Below are positions 40,653 through 48,667 of a stretch of 64,000 nt of DNA, piece by piece. The notes under the pieces were generated by a model that was not told the DNA's origin, made no database searches, and saw nothing but the letters and a program-made list of their open reading frames with translations. Every line of letters starts with the position of its first letter. Positions within the stretch are counted from its first letter, which is position 1. This stretch comes from Alphaproteobacteria bacterium (GTDB lineage Bacteria; Pseudomonadota; Alphaproteobacteria; CAAGCB01; CAG-977): assembly GCA_900768845.1 (NCBI GenBank), contig CAAGEK010000065.1:1-64000 (forward strand), read 5' to 3'. The position numbers and the translations under genes are program-made.

Positions 40653-40952
40653 ATGGATAACGATTTAAACGAAATTAAAGCCCGTTTTAACCGGATTGAA
40701 AAACGCCGTTTAATAAGGTGGTTAATAGCTTTAACGGTTGCACTCTTGCTTTGCGCAGGTGTGCTGATGCTCCGGTCTGGCAAAAAGGAAACCTTTTCGC
40801 TTTCTTGCCGCATTTCAGCGGCGCAAAAGGACGTTCTAACAGACTTAATCAAACAAACAACCGCTTGCGGCAAAACGTCGAAAATAGCGATTTACAAGGC
40901 GTTAAAGGCACATTTCAAATATGAAACCATCGGAAAAATGCCTTGTGATTAA
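40653..40952 (+). CDS. Membrane protein expressed with repressor
   Basis: 99 aa. A basic N-terminus (NRIEKRRLIRW), one transmembrane helix (LIALTVALLLCAGVLML), then a periplasmic Cys-containing part (SLSCRISAAQKD, TTACGKTSK). Co-oriented with the repressor 43 bp upstream; RBS AAGGAG. Genes here often confer exclusion of related phages; that is inference. Confidence 0.6.
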   Translation: MDNDLNEIKARFNRIEKRRLIRWLIALTVALLLCAGVLMLRSGKKETFSLSCRISAAQKDVLTDLIKQTTACGKTSKIAIYKALKAHFKYETIGKMPCD

Positions 40953-41008
40953 TTTGACGAAGCCGAAAAAATCCTAAACGACATGAAACGGCGTTTTTGT
41001 CCTTAAAT

Positions 41009-41035
41009 AGGGTCGGGGATTTCCCCGACCTTTTA
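41009..41035 (+). terminator. Terminator of lysogenic transcript
   Basis: GGTCGGGG pairs with CCCCGACC (41011-41030) and is followed by TTTT. It ends the repressor-membrane protein transcript just inside the right prophage end. Confidence 0.8.
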
Positions 41036-41036
41036 A

Positions 41037-41091
41037 AGTTAAAACTAACCTGCGTTTTTTACAAAAAAAGTTAAAATCATCTCGCGCTAAA
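41037..41091 (-). repeat. Prophage right end, transposase-site array
   Basis: Read on the minus strand: TTTAGCGCGAGATG, ATTTTAAC (41070-41077), 24-bp gap, GTTTTAAC (41038-41045), with ACGCAGGTTAGTTTTAACTT. It mirrors the left end, where the gap is 14 bp, a difference of about one helical turn. Confidence 0.65.
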
Positions 41092-41144
41092 AAATTTAAA
41101 GGCGACATCATCGCCGCCCGAAAAATTAAGGTTTCCTGCCGTTT

Positions 41145-41182
41145 TTATCCCGTTATATCCCCATATATCCCGCTATATCCCA
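41145..41182. repeat. Four 10-bp-phased TATCCC repeats
   Basis: TTATCCCG, TTATATCCCC, ATATATCCCG and CTATATCCCA follow each other at about 10-bp steps between the prophage end and the att repeat. Such helically phased direct repeats resemble integrase arm-type sites. Confidence 0.5.
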
Positions 41183-41220
41183 CTTCCTTAAAAAATATAA
41201 AACTATCTTTCGTCTTACAA

Positions 41221-41384
<164 letters not shown>

Positions 41385-41628
41385 ATATCGCCCTTCTTTT
41401 TTATATCAAAGACGAAACTTGTCAACCGGAAATTTGACCTTATATGCAAAAATCCTGAATTTTATACAGGAATTGCGGCTGAAACTCCGGAATTTTAAAA
41501 TGTAATAAAATAACATTTTACGTTCGACACCTTTCGAAGCGTATTCAAAAATTCCTGTATTTAAAAGTCTTTATGGAAAATCCGGATCGCGTTATATTGA
41601 ATGTCGTCATTATTATCGGGAGGAAAAA
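41385..41628 (+). promoter_or_regulatory. Intergenic region before bcp
   Basis: About 240 bp without a gene. TTATATTGAAT near 41592 is a possible -10 for bcp; GGGAGGAAAA is the RBS. A palindromic-like AAAATGTAATAAAATAACATTTT lies at about 41496-41520. Nothing else seen. Confidence 0.4.
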
Positions 41629-42087
41629 ATGAATATCAACGAAGCGGCGGATGTAAAATTGTCGGGAATCGACCCGAACGGTGTTGAACGGGAATATTCT
41701 TTGCGGGATTTTTCCGGAAAGCCTTTCATCCTGTACTTTTATCCCAAAGACAACACGTCCGGATGCACGCAGGAAGCTTGTGATTTCAGGGATAATATGA
41801 ACCGTTTGGGGGCTAAAGCCGTTTTAGTCGGCGTCAGCCCCGACAGTATTAAAAGCCATTTGAAATTTCAGGAAAAGCATTCGTTGAATTTTATTTTGCT
41901 GTCCGATCCGGAACATCAGCTGACGGAATTGTTCGGGGCTTGGGGCGAAAAAACGATGTGCGGCAAAAAATATACGGGCGTCATCCGTTCGACGTTTTTG
42001 ATCGATGCAAACGGAGAGGTCGTGAAAAGCTGGCGCAAGGTGAAGGTCAAAGGACACGTTGACGAAGTTTTAAGCGCATTGGCATAA
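41629..42087 (+). CDS. bcp: Thioredoxin-dependent peroxiredoxin Bcp
   Basis: 152 aa. FILYFYPKDNTSGCTQEACD holds the peroxidatic Cys (SGCTQEACDFRD, TxxC motif). The rest (VGVSPDSIKSHLKFQEKH, LLSDPEHQL, CGKKYTGVIRSTFLID) matches the BCP/PrxQ subfamily. It reduces peroxides with thioredoxin in the cytoplasm. Followed 13 bp later by slyX. Confidence 0.95.
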   Translation: MNINEAADVKLSGIDPNGVEREYSLRDFSGKPFILYFYPKDNTSGCTQEACDFRDNMNRLGAKAVLVGVSPDSIKSHLKFQEKHSLNFILLSDPEHQLTELFGAWGEKTMCGKKYTGVIRSTFLIDANGEVVKSWRKVKVKGHVDEVLSALA

Positions 42088-42100
42088 AAAGGAAAACGTC

Positions 42101-42313
42101 ATGGATGCACGGGAAATCGAAGAACGTTTTATCGATTTGGAAACGCTGGCGGCGGAACACGAACGCGTGATCAAGGATTTGAATACGATTGTGGCGCAAC
42201 AGGCGCAAGTCATCGATTTGCTGAACCGCCAAGTCCGTTATCTGGCGGAAAACTTTGACATGAGCGGGGCTGTCAAACCGTTATCCGAAGAAACGCCGCC
42301 GCCGCATTATTAA
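42101..42313 (+). CDS. slyX: SlyX family protein
   Basis: 70 aa. IEERFIDLETLAAEHERVIKD and VVAQQ-type heptads (LNTIVAQQAQVIDLLNRQVR) form the SlyX coiled coil; it ends in the typical ETPPPHY tail. Cellular role is unknown. In operon with bcp. Confidence 0.9.
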   Translation: MDAREIEERFIDLETLAAEHERVIKDLNTIVAQQAQVIDLLNRQVRYLAENFDMSGAVKPLSEETPPPHY

Positions 42314-42322
42314 AGAACAGAG

Positions 42323-42352
42323 TAAAAAGGCGGAATGAACCCGCCTTTTTCA
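42323..42352 (+). terminator. Terminator of bcp-slyX operon
   Basis: AAAAAGGCGG / CCGCCTTTTT hairpin with AATGAAC loop and a T-run, 10 bp after slyX. Confidence 0.9.
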
Positions 42353-42360
42353 TTATACTC

Positions 42361-42958
42361 CGAAAACCACGAGTAAGGCGCATGGTTCCGGAAAGTCTAC
42401 TGCTATGCACGAAAAAACTCCTCAGGTAAACTCGAACTGAGGTTCGGCAACTGCAAATATCACATGGTTTCGCACCGAAATATCGCCGTAAAGCATTCTA
42501 TGGAGAGAAACGCTGCAGGCATGCGGTTGGAAAGGGATATAGAAGCGGAAGTGTGTCAGGCTTGCCGGTATGGATACCACAGAAAATGAATCCTCCGAGA
42601 TTTGCAGATTTTCTGAAAGGGAAAAGCGGTTTGACGGTTTGCGAGCGTTGGAGCGACATAAAGCCCAAGTATCGCAACAGGGAATTTTGGAGCAAGCGGG
42701 TCCTATCCGCGCAAAAGAATACCCGTAAGATTGCAGAAAACCTGCAAAATCGGCTGAAGGAAGACAGCAATTGCGGACGCCATCTTGTGATGACGATTGC
42801 AGAATATATACAGAATCACCTGAAAAAGACGATCTGTCAGATCAGCTGACACAAGACCTGTCCGCCCCGTTTACAGGTGGCAAGTAACAAAATGCACCTG
42901 CCGGATTGCGTCGTACGCCGTAAGCGGAACCGGTAGCATGAGGGCGACTCCCGTCGTG
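42361..42958 (+). ncRNA. Long non-coding repeat, copy 1
   Basis: About 600 bp between two terminators and without a credible gene. It aligns with copy 2 (48117-48485): CATGGTTCCGGAAA at the start, GTTTGACGGTTTGCGAGCGT and TTGGAGCGACATAA in the middle, AAAATGCACCTGCCGGA and CCGGTAGCAT at the end. Copy 1 has an extra 5' part with a CCTCAG/CTGAGG hairpin. The independent terminator and the shared blocks suggest a structured transcript, but a decayed mobile or protein-coding repeat is possible. Confidence 0.55.
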
Positions 42959-42962
42959 TGAA

Positions 42963-42997
42963 AAAACACCCGCTCGAGGGGCGGGTATCTTTTTTAT
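42963..42997 (+). terminator. Terminator after non-coding repeat copy 1
   Basis: ACCCGC-TCGAG-GGCGGGT hairpin followed by ATCTTTTTTA. It may also serve the convergent gene ending at 43008. Confidence 0.85.
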
Positions 42998-43007
42998 CCG
43001 TTTTCGC

Positions 43008-44144
43008 TTATCGGGAATGCCCTTTCAATGCGCCGACGATAAGGGCGGAAGGTTGCTTTCCGTCTTTTTTCCGTGCGGGGATTGCTCTGATCGCATCCAG
43101 TTTGTCTTCGTATGATCCCGCCGTTTCCCGAAAACAAGTTTTGATTTTTTCCCGCCGTTCAATGACTTCGGGTTTTTGTGCACATTCTTTCATCGCTTCA
43201 AACGATTCAAAGGGTTTCTCGCCGGAAGAACGTCCGTACAACTGTGTCATCGCAATGGCCGTTTCGGGATTTTTCTTCACATACTCAATGCACCCGTCTT
43301 CCAGAATGATGTTATGAAAATGAAAGGCTGAAGCGTTGAAAGCGAAATCGGATAAAGCTTCGGCGTCCTTTTCTTCCTGAGATATTTCCTTTACGGGTTC
43401 TTGAACGCTCTGCTTTTTAGAGGCATACCCTAAATTATCGTTCACATATTTTAACGCCCAAATCAGTCCTCCTTGACGCGAGCCTGATTGTTTGAACTCT
43501 GTCATCAGAGATTCGCCCGCCGCCATTATTTCCAAGCGCGCCATCATATCTTCCATGGGCAAATCGGGCTGTTCGTAGTCGGTGGCGGCTTTATACGCCG
43601 TTTCGATGTCTTTCGCCGAAGTTAATTTCGCCGCTTCATCGGGCACTTTCGTCCCTAAAAGCAACAAATGCGACGGTTCTTTCAATGCCGTTTTTTCAAA
43701 TTCCGCATCGCGAGGCATATTCGGCATCGTATCCGCCGCGACGTTTTCCATCACAGGCAACAACAACGCATTTTCCGCAAAGGCTCCGACTTCTTCCGTT
43801 CCTCCGCGATTGAAACGTTTTTCGATTTCGGCCGAAAGCTTCTTGAGCGAATCGGAGCCCAACAGAGAATCAATGTCTTGGAATCCCTTTTTATCGGCAA
43901 TGTCGTAAATATCCAAAATCAAGTTTGATGTTTCGCTGAGCCGGCTTCGGGATATGTTTTTTACGGCGGCGGCGTGTTCCAGATACGCTTCATATTTCTC
44001 ATGAGCGTTTATATGTCCGGCTTCGCGGGTGTAAATGCCGGCGGCGATGGCGTCACAAATGGAAACGTCCGGACGTGCGGCGGCCAATTGTGCCGCTTCG
44101 GGAAGGTTTTCCGTTACATAATTTTGTAAAGTGGCATTGCTCAT
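43008..44144 (-). CDS. Hypothetical protein, 378 aa
   Basis: ATG 44144 is chosen because AGAGG lies 6 bases upstream; ATG 44150 is too close. Helical, soluble, without signal peptide or membrane segment. Repeated acidic helical stretches (TSAKDIETAYKAATDYEQPD, SQEEKDAEALSDFAFNASAF). I do not recognise it. It resembles neighbouring 44316 and 45509 genes in style; the three may be a lineage-specific set, possibly secreted by the nearby type IV system, which is only a guess. Confidence 0.6.
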   Translation of the reverse strand: MSNATLQNYVTENLPEAAQLAAARPDVSICDAIAAGIYTREAGHINAHEKYEAYLEHAAAVKNISRSRLSETSNLILDIYDIADKKGFQDIDSLLGSDSLKKLSAEIEKRFNRGGTEEVGAFAENALLLPVMENVAADTMPNMPRDAEFEKTALKEPSHLLLLGTKVPDEAAKLTSAKDIETAYKAATDYEQPDLPMEDMMARLEIMAAGESLMTEFKQSGSRQGGLIWALKYVNDNLGYASKKQSVQEPVKEISQEEKDAEALSDFAFNASAFHFHNIILEDGCIEYVKKNPETAIAMTQLYGRSSGEKPFESFEAMKECAQKPEVIERREKIKTCFRETAGSYEDKLDAIRAIPARKKDGKQPSALIVGALKGHSR

Positions 44145-44269
44145 GATCATCCTCTATACAAAAACGACATTTTGTCTAAAAAAGAGTATGAGCTTTTTCA
44201 TCGCCGATTTCAATTATGTTTTTATGCTTCGGGGATGTTTTATGCCTGTAAACCGTAAGAACGCATATA

Positions 44270-44312
44270 AAAATCCCCCTCTCAACGTTTTGAAAGGGGG
44301 AACAAAAGAGGA
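44270..44312 (-). terminator. Terminator of the metallopeptidase-like gene
   Basis: CCCCCT / AGGGGG stem followed on the minus strand by GATTTTTAT, immediately after the stop at 44316. Confidence 0.75.
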
Positions 44313-44315
44313 TTT

Positions 44316-45491
44316 TTAACGGCTCAGCCCTTTTTTCGTCGCGTTGAGTATCGTTGTCACCGCTTTTTCCTTTTTCTTGTCCTGAATAATTCTGGCCGCC
44401 TTCGCCTGCCTGTCTTCGAGGGAGATCTTTTCATCTTTGCGGGCTTGCGAACCGGCGCGAATCGTGTAAAGGGGCTTTGCCCGCTTGCTGACAAGCTTGC
44501 CTTTCTTTTTCGATTTCGGGCGGGGAATCGTCGGAAGATTGTCCACCGTCGTGTCGGGAATCCGCCCGACCATTGTGTTGCGTTCGGCAAAAAATTTCTG
44601 AAGCTTTTTCTTCGTATCGCTGTAAACGGTCAGATACTTTCCGCTTTCCAAAATATCGGGGGATTCCGTGAAATATGACGGTTTATGAGGATCGTGGCAA
44701 ATCGCTTTGACGATTTTTTCCGCCGGAATCGATTTTAACTTTTTGCTCATATTGTTCGGAGCGATGCCTTCCAGCTCTTCCAAATGGGTCTCGTCGTATG
44801 AATCGCGCCTCGATTCGTTATCGTACCACCCTTTGAAAGCCGCCGTGCGCGCCCGATTCAGGTCTTTTGTCGTTTCATAGGTTGTTTGAAACGGTTCGGC
44901 CACTTCGGGAAATTCCCCTTTGAAGTCGTTCCAAGTCTGAGGGCGGCCGGCTTCCTTCAATTCCCACGCGACGAGGCAACCGTAAGATTCGGCGTCGGCT
45001 TCCATGGCGCGATCGGTGATGATTTTTGTTTTCGTGTCAACCTTTGCCGTCGTTATCGAATCAATGACGGGAGATTCGAACTGATAAGCATGGCGCAGTT
45101 CGTGAGCCAGAGTTACAATGGCTTCCTCCGTCGAGTTTTGAGGGTTTAAAACACATTCCATATTGCAGGGATCCGCATACCCGAAAATGCCTTCTTGAAC
45201 GGTGCTTTTGTCAAAACGCAAAGCATATCCGGCTTCCATCGCGGCTTCCAAAATTGTGCAACCGGCTTCGGATTCGCACATGGCATTGACAATTTTCGTC
45301 AATTTGCGCTGTTGACTTTTACTGCCTTCCAGCGTGATGGGCAAGGCGAGCGGTTCGTCTTTTTCCGGCTTCCTGTACGCGGGACGCGGCGTTTCCTTCC
45401 GGAACGCTCTGGAAGCCTGTGCCAGAGCCGACTTTAAACCTTCAAAGCGTTTCGGTGCAACCGGAGAAAATTCGTTATCGTTTTCCTGCAT
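44316..45491 (-). CDS. Putative zinc metallopeptidase (HELRH)
   Basis: 391 aa. The zinc motif HELRHAYQ (in IVTLAHELRHAYQFES, about 129-136) is an HExxH motif, and DRAMEADAESYGCLVAWELK downstream supplies the acidic third ligand typical of DUF6782-like peptidases. No signal peptide. The C-terminal third is Lys/Arg-rich and disordered (PRPKSKKKGKLVSKRAKP). Substrate unknown. It is preceded by 45509 and followed by a strong terminator. Possible effector or housekeeping protease. Confidence 0.65.
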   Translation of the reverse strand: MQENDNEFSPVAPKRFEGLKSALAQASRAFRKETPRPAYRKPEKDEPLALPITLEGSKSQQRKLTKIVNAMCESEAGCTILEAAMEAGYALRFDKSTVQEGIFGYADPCNMECVLNPQNSTEEAIVTLAHELRHAYQFESPVIDSITTAKVDTKTKIITDRAMEADAESYGCLVAWELKEAGRPQTWNDFKGEFPEVAEPFQTTYETTKDLNRARTAAFKGWYDNESRRDSYDETHLEELEGIAPNNMSKKLKSIPAEKIVKAICHDPHKPSYFTESPDILESGKYLTVYSDTKKKLQKFFAERNTMVGRIPDTTVDNLPTIPRPKSKKKGKLVSKRAKPLYTIRAGSQARKDEKISLEDRQAKAARIIQDKKKEKAVTTILNATKKGLSR

Positions 45492-45508
45492 GGCCGTTTC
45501 TTTCCTGT

Positions 45509-46111
45509 TTATCTTAATTTCAGCCGTTCAACGGGCAAATCTTCCATGACGGGCTCTTCGTGTTCGACGGTCGTTTCCCCGTCGGGGGCGACGCGAATGG
45601 AAGCCCGATACAAAACGGAGGCGTAAAGAATGTTCGCCGCAATCCAAAAGGCACCGTCGCGTTCCGTGACGACGGGATGCTCGATGACGGCTTTTAAATC
45701 GTCCGCCGGTTCGTCATCCATATTGGACGAAAAAGGGATGTCGTCAAAAGAGCGGATAAGCTTGAACCTGCCGTCCGGCGTTCTGATCCGGTCGAAGAAA
45801 AAGGCGGCGTAATCCGTGACGTTTTCCTTTGTCAATTTCAACGAAAACATTTCATTGGCTTCCAAAACGGCTTCGGTCGTCCCGTCCGTTTCAAAAATGT
45901 CGTCGCCGCTACATAAGAAAGTTCTGGAGATATTGGGCAGAGTCGCAAAATTCATCGCCCTGACCAGTTCGGTTTTTTTCGCATAAAAGGGCAGGCTCCG
46001 TTTCGATACGGAGTATTTGCCTTCCTTGAAAAAAGGTCTGCCGATGCAGGCGTTGATTTTGCCGATCAAAACCTGATTTTCAGCCTCTGCCGATGAAAAA
46101 ACCGTTGTCAT
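45509..46111 (-). CDS. Hypothetical protein, 200 aa
   Basis: Not recognised. Mixed alpha/beta, soluble: SKRSLPFYAKKTELVRAMNF, DDIFETDGTTEAVLEANEMF, DYAAFFFDRIRTPDGRFKLI. It lies 17 bp upstream of the HELRH gene and is probably in the same operon; it could be its partner or inhibitor. Confidence 0.6.
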   Translation of the reverse strand: MTTVFSSAEAENQVLIGKINACIGRPFFKEGKYSVSKRSLPFYAKKTELVRAMNFATLPNISRTFLCSGDDIFETDGTTEAVLEANEMFSLKLTKENVTDYAAFFFDRIRTPDGRFKLIRSFDDIPFSSNMDDEPADDLKAVIEHPVVTERDGAFWIAANILYASVLYRASIRVAPDGETTVEHEEPVMEDLPVERLKLR

Positions 46112-46179
46112 AGCGTGTCTCCGTTTGGAAGATAGGGATATTAAACTATTTTTTGATGGTTTTGTCTATAAAAAAGACA

Positions 46180-46207
46180 AAAAAATCCCCGCCGAAGCGG
46201 GGGGATG
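46180..46207 (-). terminator. Terminator after infA
   Basis: CCCCGC-TTCG-GCGGGG stem and TTTTTTTG on the minus strand, directly after infA. Confidence 0.85.
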
Positions 46208-46211
46208 ACGT

Positions 46212-46439
46212 TTACACGGGGGTTTTGTGTCTGAAAGTGATGCGGCCTTTTGTCAAATCATAAGGCGTCATTTCAATATCCACTTTGTCGCCGACCATGA
46301 CGCGGATGCGGAACTTGCGCATTTTTCCCGCCGTGTGCGCCAAAATTTCATGATCATTTTCCAATTTGACACGAAACATTGCGTTGGGCAGTTTTTCAAC
46401 GACCGTGCCGCTAAATTCCAACAATTCTTCTTTTGCCAT
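46212..46439 (-). CDS. infA: Translation initiation factor IF-1
   Basis: 75 aa from ATG 46439 ([20 protein letters not shown]). S1-like OB fold: [20 protein letters not shown] and [20 protein letters not shown] are canonical IF-1. It binds the 30S A site during initiation. The longer frame from 46463 adds non-conserved residues. Confidence 0.97.
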   Translation of the reverse strand: MAKEELLEFSGTVVEKLPNAMFRVKLENDHEILAHTAGKMRKFRIRVMVGDKVDIEMTPYDLTKGRITFRHKTPV

Positions 46440-46496
46440 ACATTCAACTCCCGTTTTCGGCACAAATTCAAAAAACGTTACAGCCTTTTTGTCGCG

Positions 46497-46967
46497 TTAA
46501 AAGTCAAAGCCTTCGATGTCTTCGTCGATTTCATCGTCATCGGACGTATAATCGGAGAAAATGTCCGCGCCTTCCTCCTCCCATTCGATGCCGCGAATGA
46601 CCCAGCTGCTGATTTGTTCCATTTTTTCGATGGGAATGTTCAAAGCCAATCCGACTTTGGAAATGAAAAGAATTTCCGAATCGGACAAATCGCCGTCCTC
46701 GTAGCCCAGATAGAACATTTCGCGGATTAAGACCAAAGCCAGTCCGGGGTCTTCGATTTGTTTGACCAACGCCAGAATTTCGGGCTCCGTGCGGGGGCGG
46801 ATCGCTTCTTTGGCGGCGTCTTTGGACAGCATGTAAAGCTTTGCCAAATCGACGAAAAACTCTTTTTCATCCTGATCAAATTCGCCGTCGACACGCGCCA
46901 GATAAGCAATCGTTGACAAAAAGGCGATACGCTGGTTGATATCGACGTGTTCAAAAAATTCCATCAT
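46497..46967 (-). CDS. TerB-like domain protein
   Basis: 156 aa. Two helical repeats of the TerB/DjlA-like type: NQRIAFLSTIAYLARVDGEF-DQDE and REMFYLGYEDGDLSDSEILF, each with acidic residues suited to cation binding. It ends in a strongly acidic tail (DDDEIDEDIEGFDF). Cytoplasmic; role unknown. Upstream of infA with a 57-bp gap. Confidence 0.75.
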   Translation of the reverse strand: MMEFFEHVDINQRIAFLSTIAYLARVDGEFDQDEKEFFVDLAKLYMLSKDAAKEAIRPRTEPEILALVKQIEDPGLALVLIREMFYLGYEDGDLSDSEILFISKVGLALNIPIEKMEQISSWVIRGIEWEEEGADIFSDYTSDDDEIDEDIEGFDF

Positions 46968-47117
46968 TGTTTTGGAACTCCATAAAAACTTCCGTTAGTC
47001 ATTTATACCCTTTTTGTCGATTTAGGAAAGCAAAAAAGTAAAAATACGGTGCAAAATGCGTAAATACGGATTTGACGGGATAAATATGAAACTTTTGCGA
47101 TGCGCCTAAAGGATTAA

Positions 47118-47237
47118 GTGACAATCCGTTTTTTCTATGGTATATAATGAAATTGTCTTTAAGCGGTTTCTTTGCTGAAGCGGGTTTGGGGATTCGGCCG
47201 GCAACGGTCTGTGCAATATTTTTTGGGGAAACTTACG
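47118..47237 (+). promoter_or_regulatory. Promoter and long leader of cold-shock gene
   Basis: TATAAT at 47143-47148 with GTGACA at 47118-47123 (19-bp gap) is a plausible promoter. About 80 nt of untranslated leader precede ATG 47238, as in cold-shock mRNAs whose leader folding controls translation. Confidence 0.55.
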
Positions 47238-47447
47238 ATGAGTGTTGGTACCGTAAAATGGTTTAATAATACAAAAGGTTACGGCTTTATTTGTCCGGCG
47301 GACGGATCAAAGGACGTGTTCGTCCATATTTCCGCCGTTCAAAAAGCGGGCATTAAAGGATTGAAGGACGGACAGCAGGTGGAATACGAACTGGTTCCGG
47401 GTCGCGACGGCCGTTCTTCCGCCGAAAACCTGAAAATCGTCGACTGA
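47238..47447 (+). CDS. Cold-shock domain protein
   Basis: 69 aa. [20 protein letters not shown] has RNP1 (KGYGFI) and [10 protein letters not shown] is RNP2. It binds single-stranded RNA/DNA and melts structure. The start is fixed by GGGGAAA upstream and family length; a frame from 47172 is not needed. Confidence 0.96.
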   Translation: MSVGTVKWFNNTKGYGFICPADGSKDVFVHISAVQKAGIKGLKDGQQVEYELVPGRDGRSSAENLKIVD

Positions 47448-47463
47448 ACCGTTTTCAAAAAAT

Positions 47464-47500
47464 GAAAAGGGGGGGAGTTGATGCTTCCCCCCTTTTTTAT
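47464..47500 (+). terminator. Terminator of cold-shock gene
   Basis: AAGGGGGGGA / TCCCCCCTT hairpin with TTTTTTATT, directly after the gene. Confidence 0.9.
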
Positions 47501-47538
47501 TATAGTGTTTCTTATCGGATTAAACGGAGATTAAAGAA

Positions 47539-48024
47539 ATGCCTTCATTTGACATTGTATCTAAAACGGACATGGCGGAAATTGACAATGCCGTTGCCGG
47601 AGCCGCCCGAGAAATGGCGCAACGTTTCGATTTCAAGGGATCGAAAAGCTCGATTGAACGCAAAGACGGCGAAGTCGTTTTGCTCGCGGACGACGGATTG
47701 AAGCTGAAGCAGGTTCAGGATTTGTTGAAAACATACGTTACGCGCCGCAAACTGGACGTTTCCGCATTGGACTTCGGCAAGGAGGAAAAAGCCGCCGGCG
47801 CGATGGTTCGCCAAGCCGTCAAAATCAAACAGGGAATCGATCAGGAAACGGCAAAGAAAATTTCAAAAGCCGTCAAGGATTCGAAAATGAAGGTTCAGGT
47901 TTCCATTCAGGGGGACGAACTGCGTGTTTCGGGTAAAAAACGTGACGATTTGCAGGATGTCATCGCTTTCGTCCGGAATTTGGGCATTCCCCAGCCGTTG
48001 CAGTTTACAAATTTCCGCGATTAG
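47539..48024 (+). CDS. yajQ: YajQ family nucleotide-binding protein
   Basis: 161 aa. MPSFDIVSKTDMAEIDNAVA, FDFKGSKSSIERKDGEV and KKSRDDLQ-type KKRDDLQDVIAFVRN, ending PLQFTNFRD, are diagnostic of YajQ/DUF520. Members bind cyclic di-GMP or RNA and act as transcription cofactors. Short upstream gap, RBS GGAGA. Confidence 0.95.
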   Translation: MPSFDIVSKTDMAEIDNAVAGAAREMAQRFDFKGSKSSIERKDGEVVLLADDGLKLKQVQDLLKTYVTRRKLDVSALDFGKEEKAAGAMVRQAVKIKQGIDQETAKKISKAVKDSKMKVQVSIQGDELRVSGKKRDDLQDVIAFVRNLGIPQPLQFTNFRD

Positions 48025-48077
48025 GGGGCGAGGGACTGAAAGGCACTTAAACGTTTTCCAAAGTGTCCCATGGTTCA

Positions 48078-48112
48078 ATAAAAAAAGGTGTCGCGGTGAC
48101 GCCTTTTTTTGT
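48078..48112 (+). terminator. Terminator after yajQ
   Basis: AAGGTGTC-GCGGT-GACGCCTT hairpin flanked by A-run and TTTTTTT; immediately precedes the second non-coding repeat. Confidence 0.85.
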
Positions 48113-48116
48113 TTCC

Positions 48117-48485
48117 CGAAAATCCCGTGCAAGACACATGATTCCGGAAAACGCACAGTCATGCGGTCAATAATGGAAGCGCGGAAATGTGTCAGACTGC
48201 CGGTAGGGATACCGCCGAAAAGAATGTGTCGAGCTTTGCAGGTTTTCTGAAAAAAGCGGTTTGACGGTTTACGAGCGTTGGAGCGACATAACGTTTCGGT
48301 GCAAGCAGGGACTATCCGCGGGAAAGAATGCCCAAGATTGCAGGAAATCTACCAAATCGGCTGAAGGAAGGCGGTTTGTCCTTGAGACCTGCCCGCCCCG
48401 TTTACGGATGGCAAGTCATAAAATGCACCTGCCGGAGCGTTATCGACCGTTTAAGCGTAGCCGGTAGCATAGGGCTACGCCTGCC
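48117..48485 (+). ncRNA. Long non-coding repeat, copy 2
   Basis: About 370 bp, homologous along its length to 42361-42958 but shorter at the 5' end and in the middle. Conserved blocks: CATGATTCCGGAAAA, GTTTGACGGTTTACGAGCGT, TTGGAGCGACATAA, GGCTGAAGGAAG, CCGCCCCGTTTACGG, AAAATGCACCTGCCGGA and CCGGTAGCAT. Like copy 1, it sits between an upstream terminator and its own terminator. No frame is conserved between copies. Confidence 0.55.
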
Positions 48486-48488
48486 AAG

Positions 48489-48528
48489 AAAAAGCCCCGC
48501 GTTTTACGCGGGGGGCTCTTTTTTTATG
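48489..48528 (+). terminator. Terminator after non-coding repeat copy 2
   Basis: AGCCCCGCG-TTTTA-CGCGGGGGGCT hairpin followed by TTTTTTTA. Confidence 0.88.
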
Positions 48529-48667
48529 GAAAAAACGGTTTTATTTAAATCCCGTTTCCGAATGTCCGACGCTTTTCGGACTCTCCGCGGAGAAACGAAT
48601 CAAGCACTCTGCCCCCCCCCCCAAGCGTCTTTCAGACACTCCAAAAAGCCAAAGTGTCTTTTGGACA
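48529..48667 (-). other. Intergenic with poly-C tract and terminator
   Basis: Includes a run of 11 C (48612-48622) and, at 48651-48668, GTGTCC-AAAA-GACAC followed on the minus strand by TTTGGCTTTTT, which ends the pilQ-pilR transcript. Related GTGTC/GACAC units at 48628-48642. No gene seen. Confidence 0.55.

Larger units (their letters stand above)
4725..41091. mobile_element. Mu-like transposing prophage, ~36.4 kb
   Basis: The span holds a full Mu-type gene set in Mu order: repressor, Ner, transposase A, ATPase B, DUF3164, GemA, Mor, DksA/TraR, gp25-27, terminase, portal, minor head protein, protease-capsid, gp37, DUF2635, sheath, tube, tape measure, gpN, gpP, gp45-gp48, fibre, lysis, Com. 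Both ends carry inverted TAGCGCG-AGATG-TTTTAAC sequences. No structural gene looks interrupted, so it may be inducible. The exact termini and 5-bp target duplication could not be fixed: the right end has no obvious CA terminus matching TGTAGCGCG. Confidence 0.9.

Noticed and set aside
42553..42849. 98-aa ORF in non-coding repeat copy 1
   Set aside because: The frame is not kept in copy 2, where insertions and deletions break it, so coding is unlikely.
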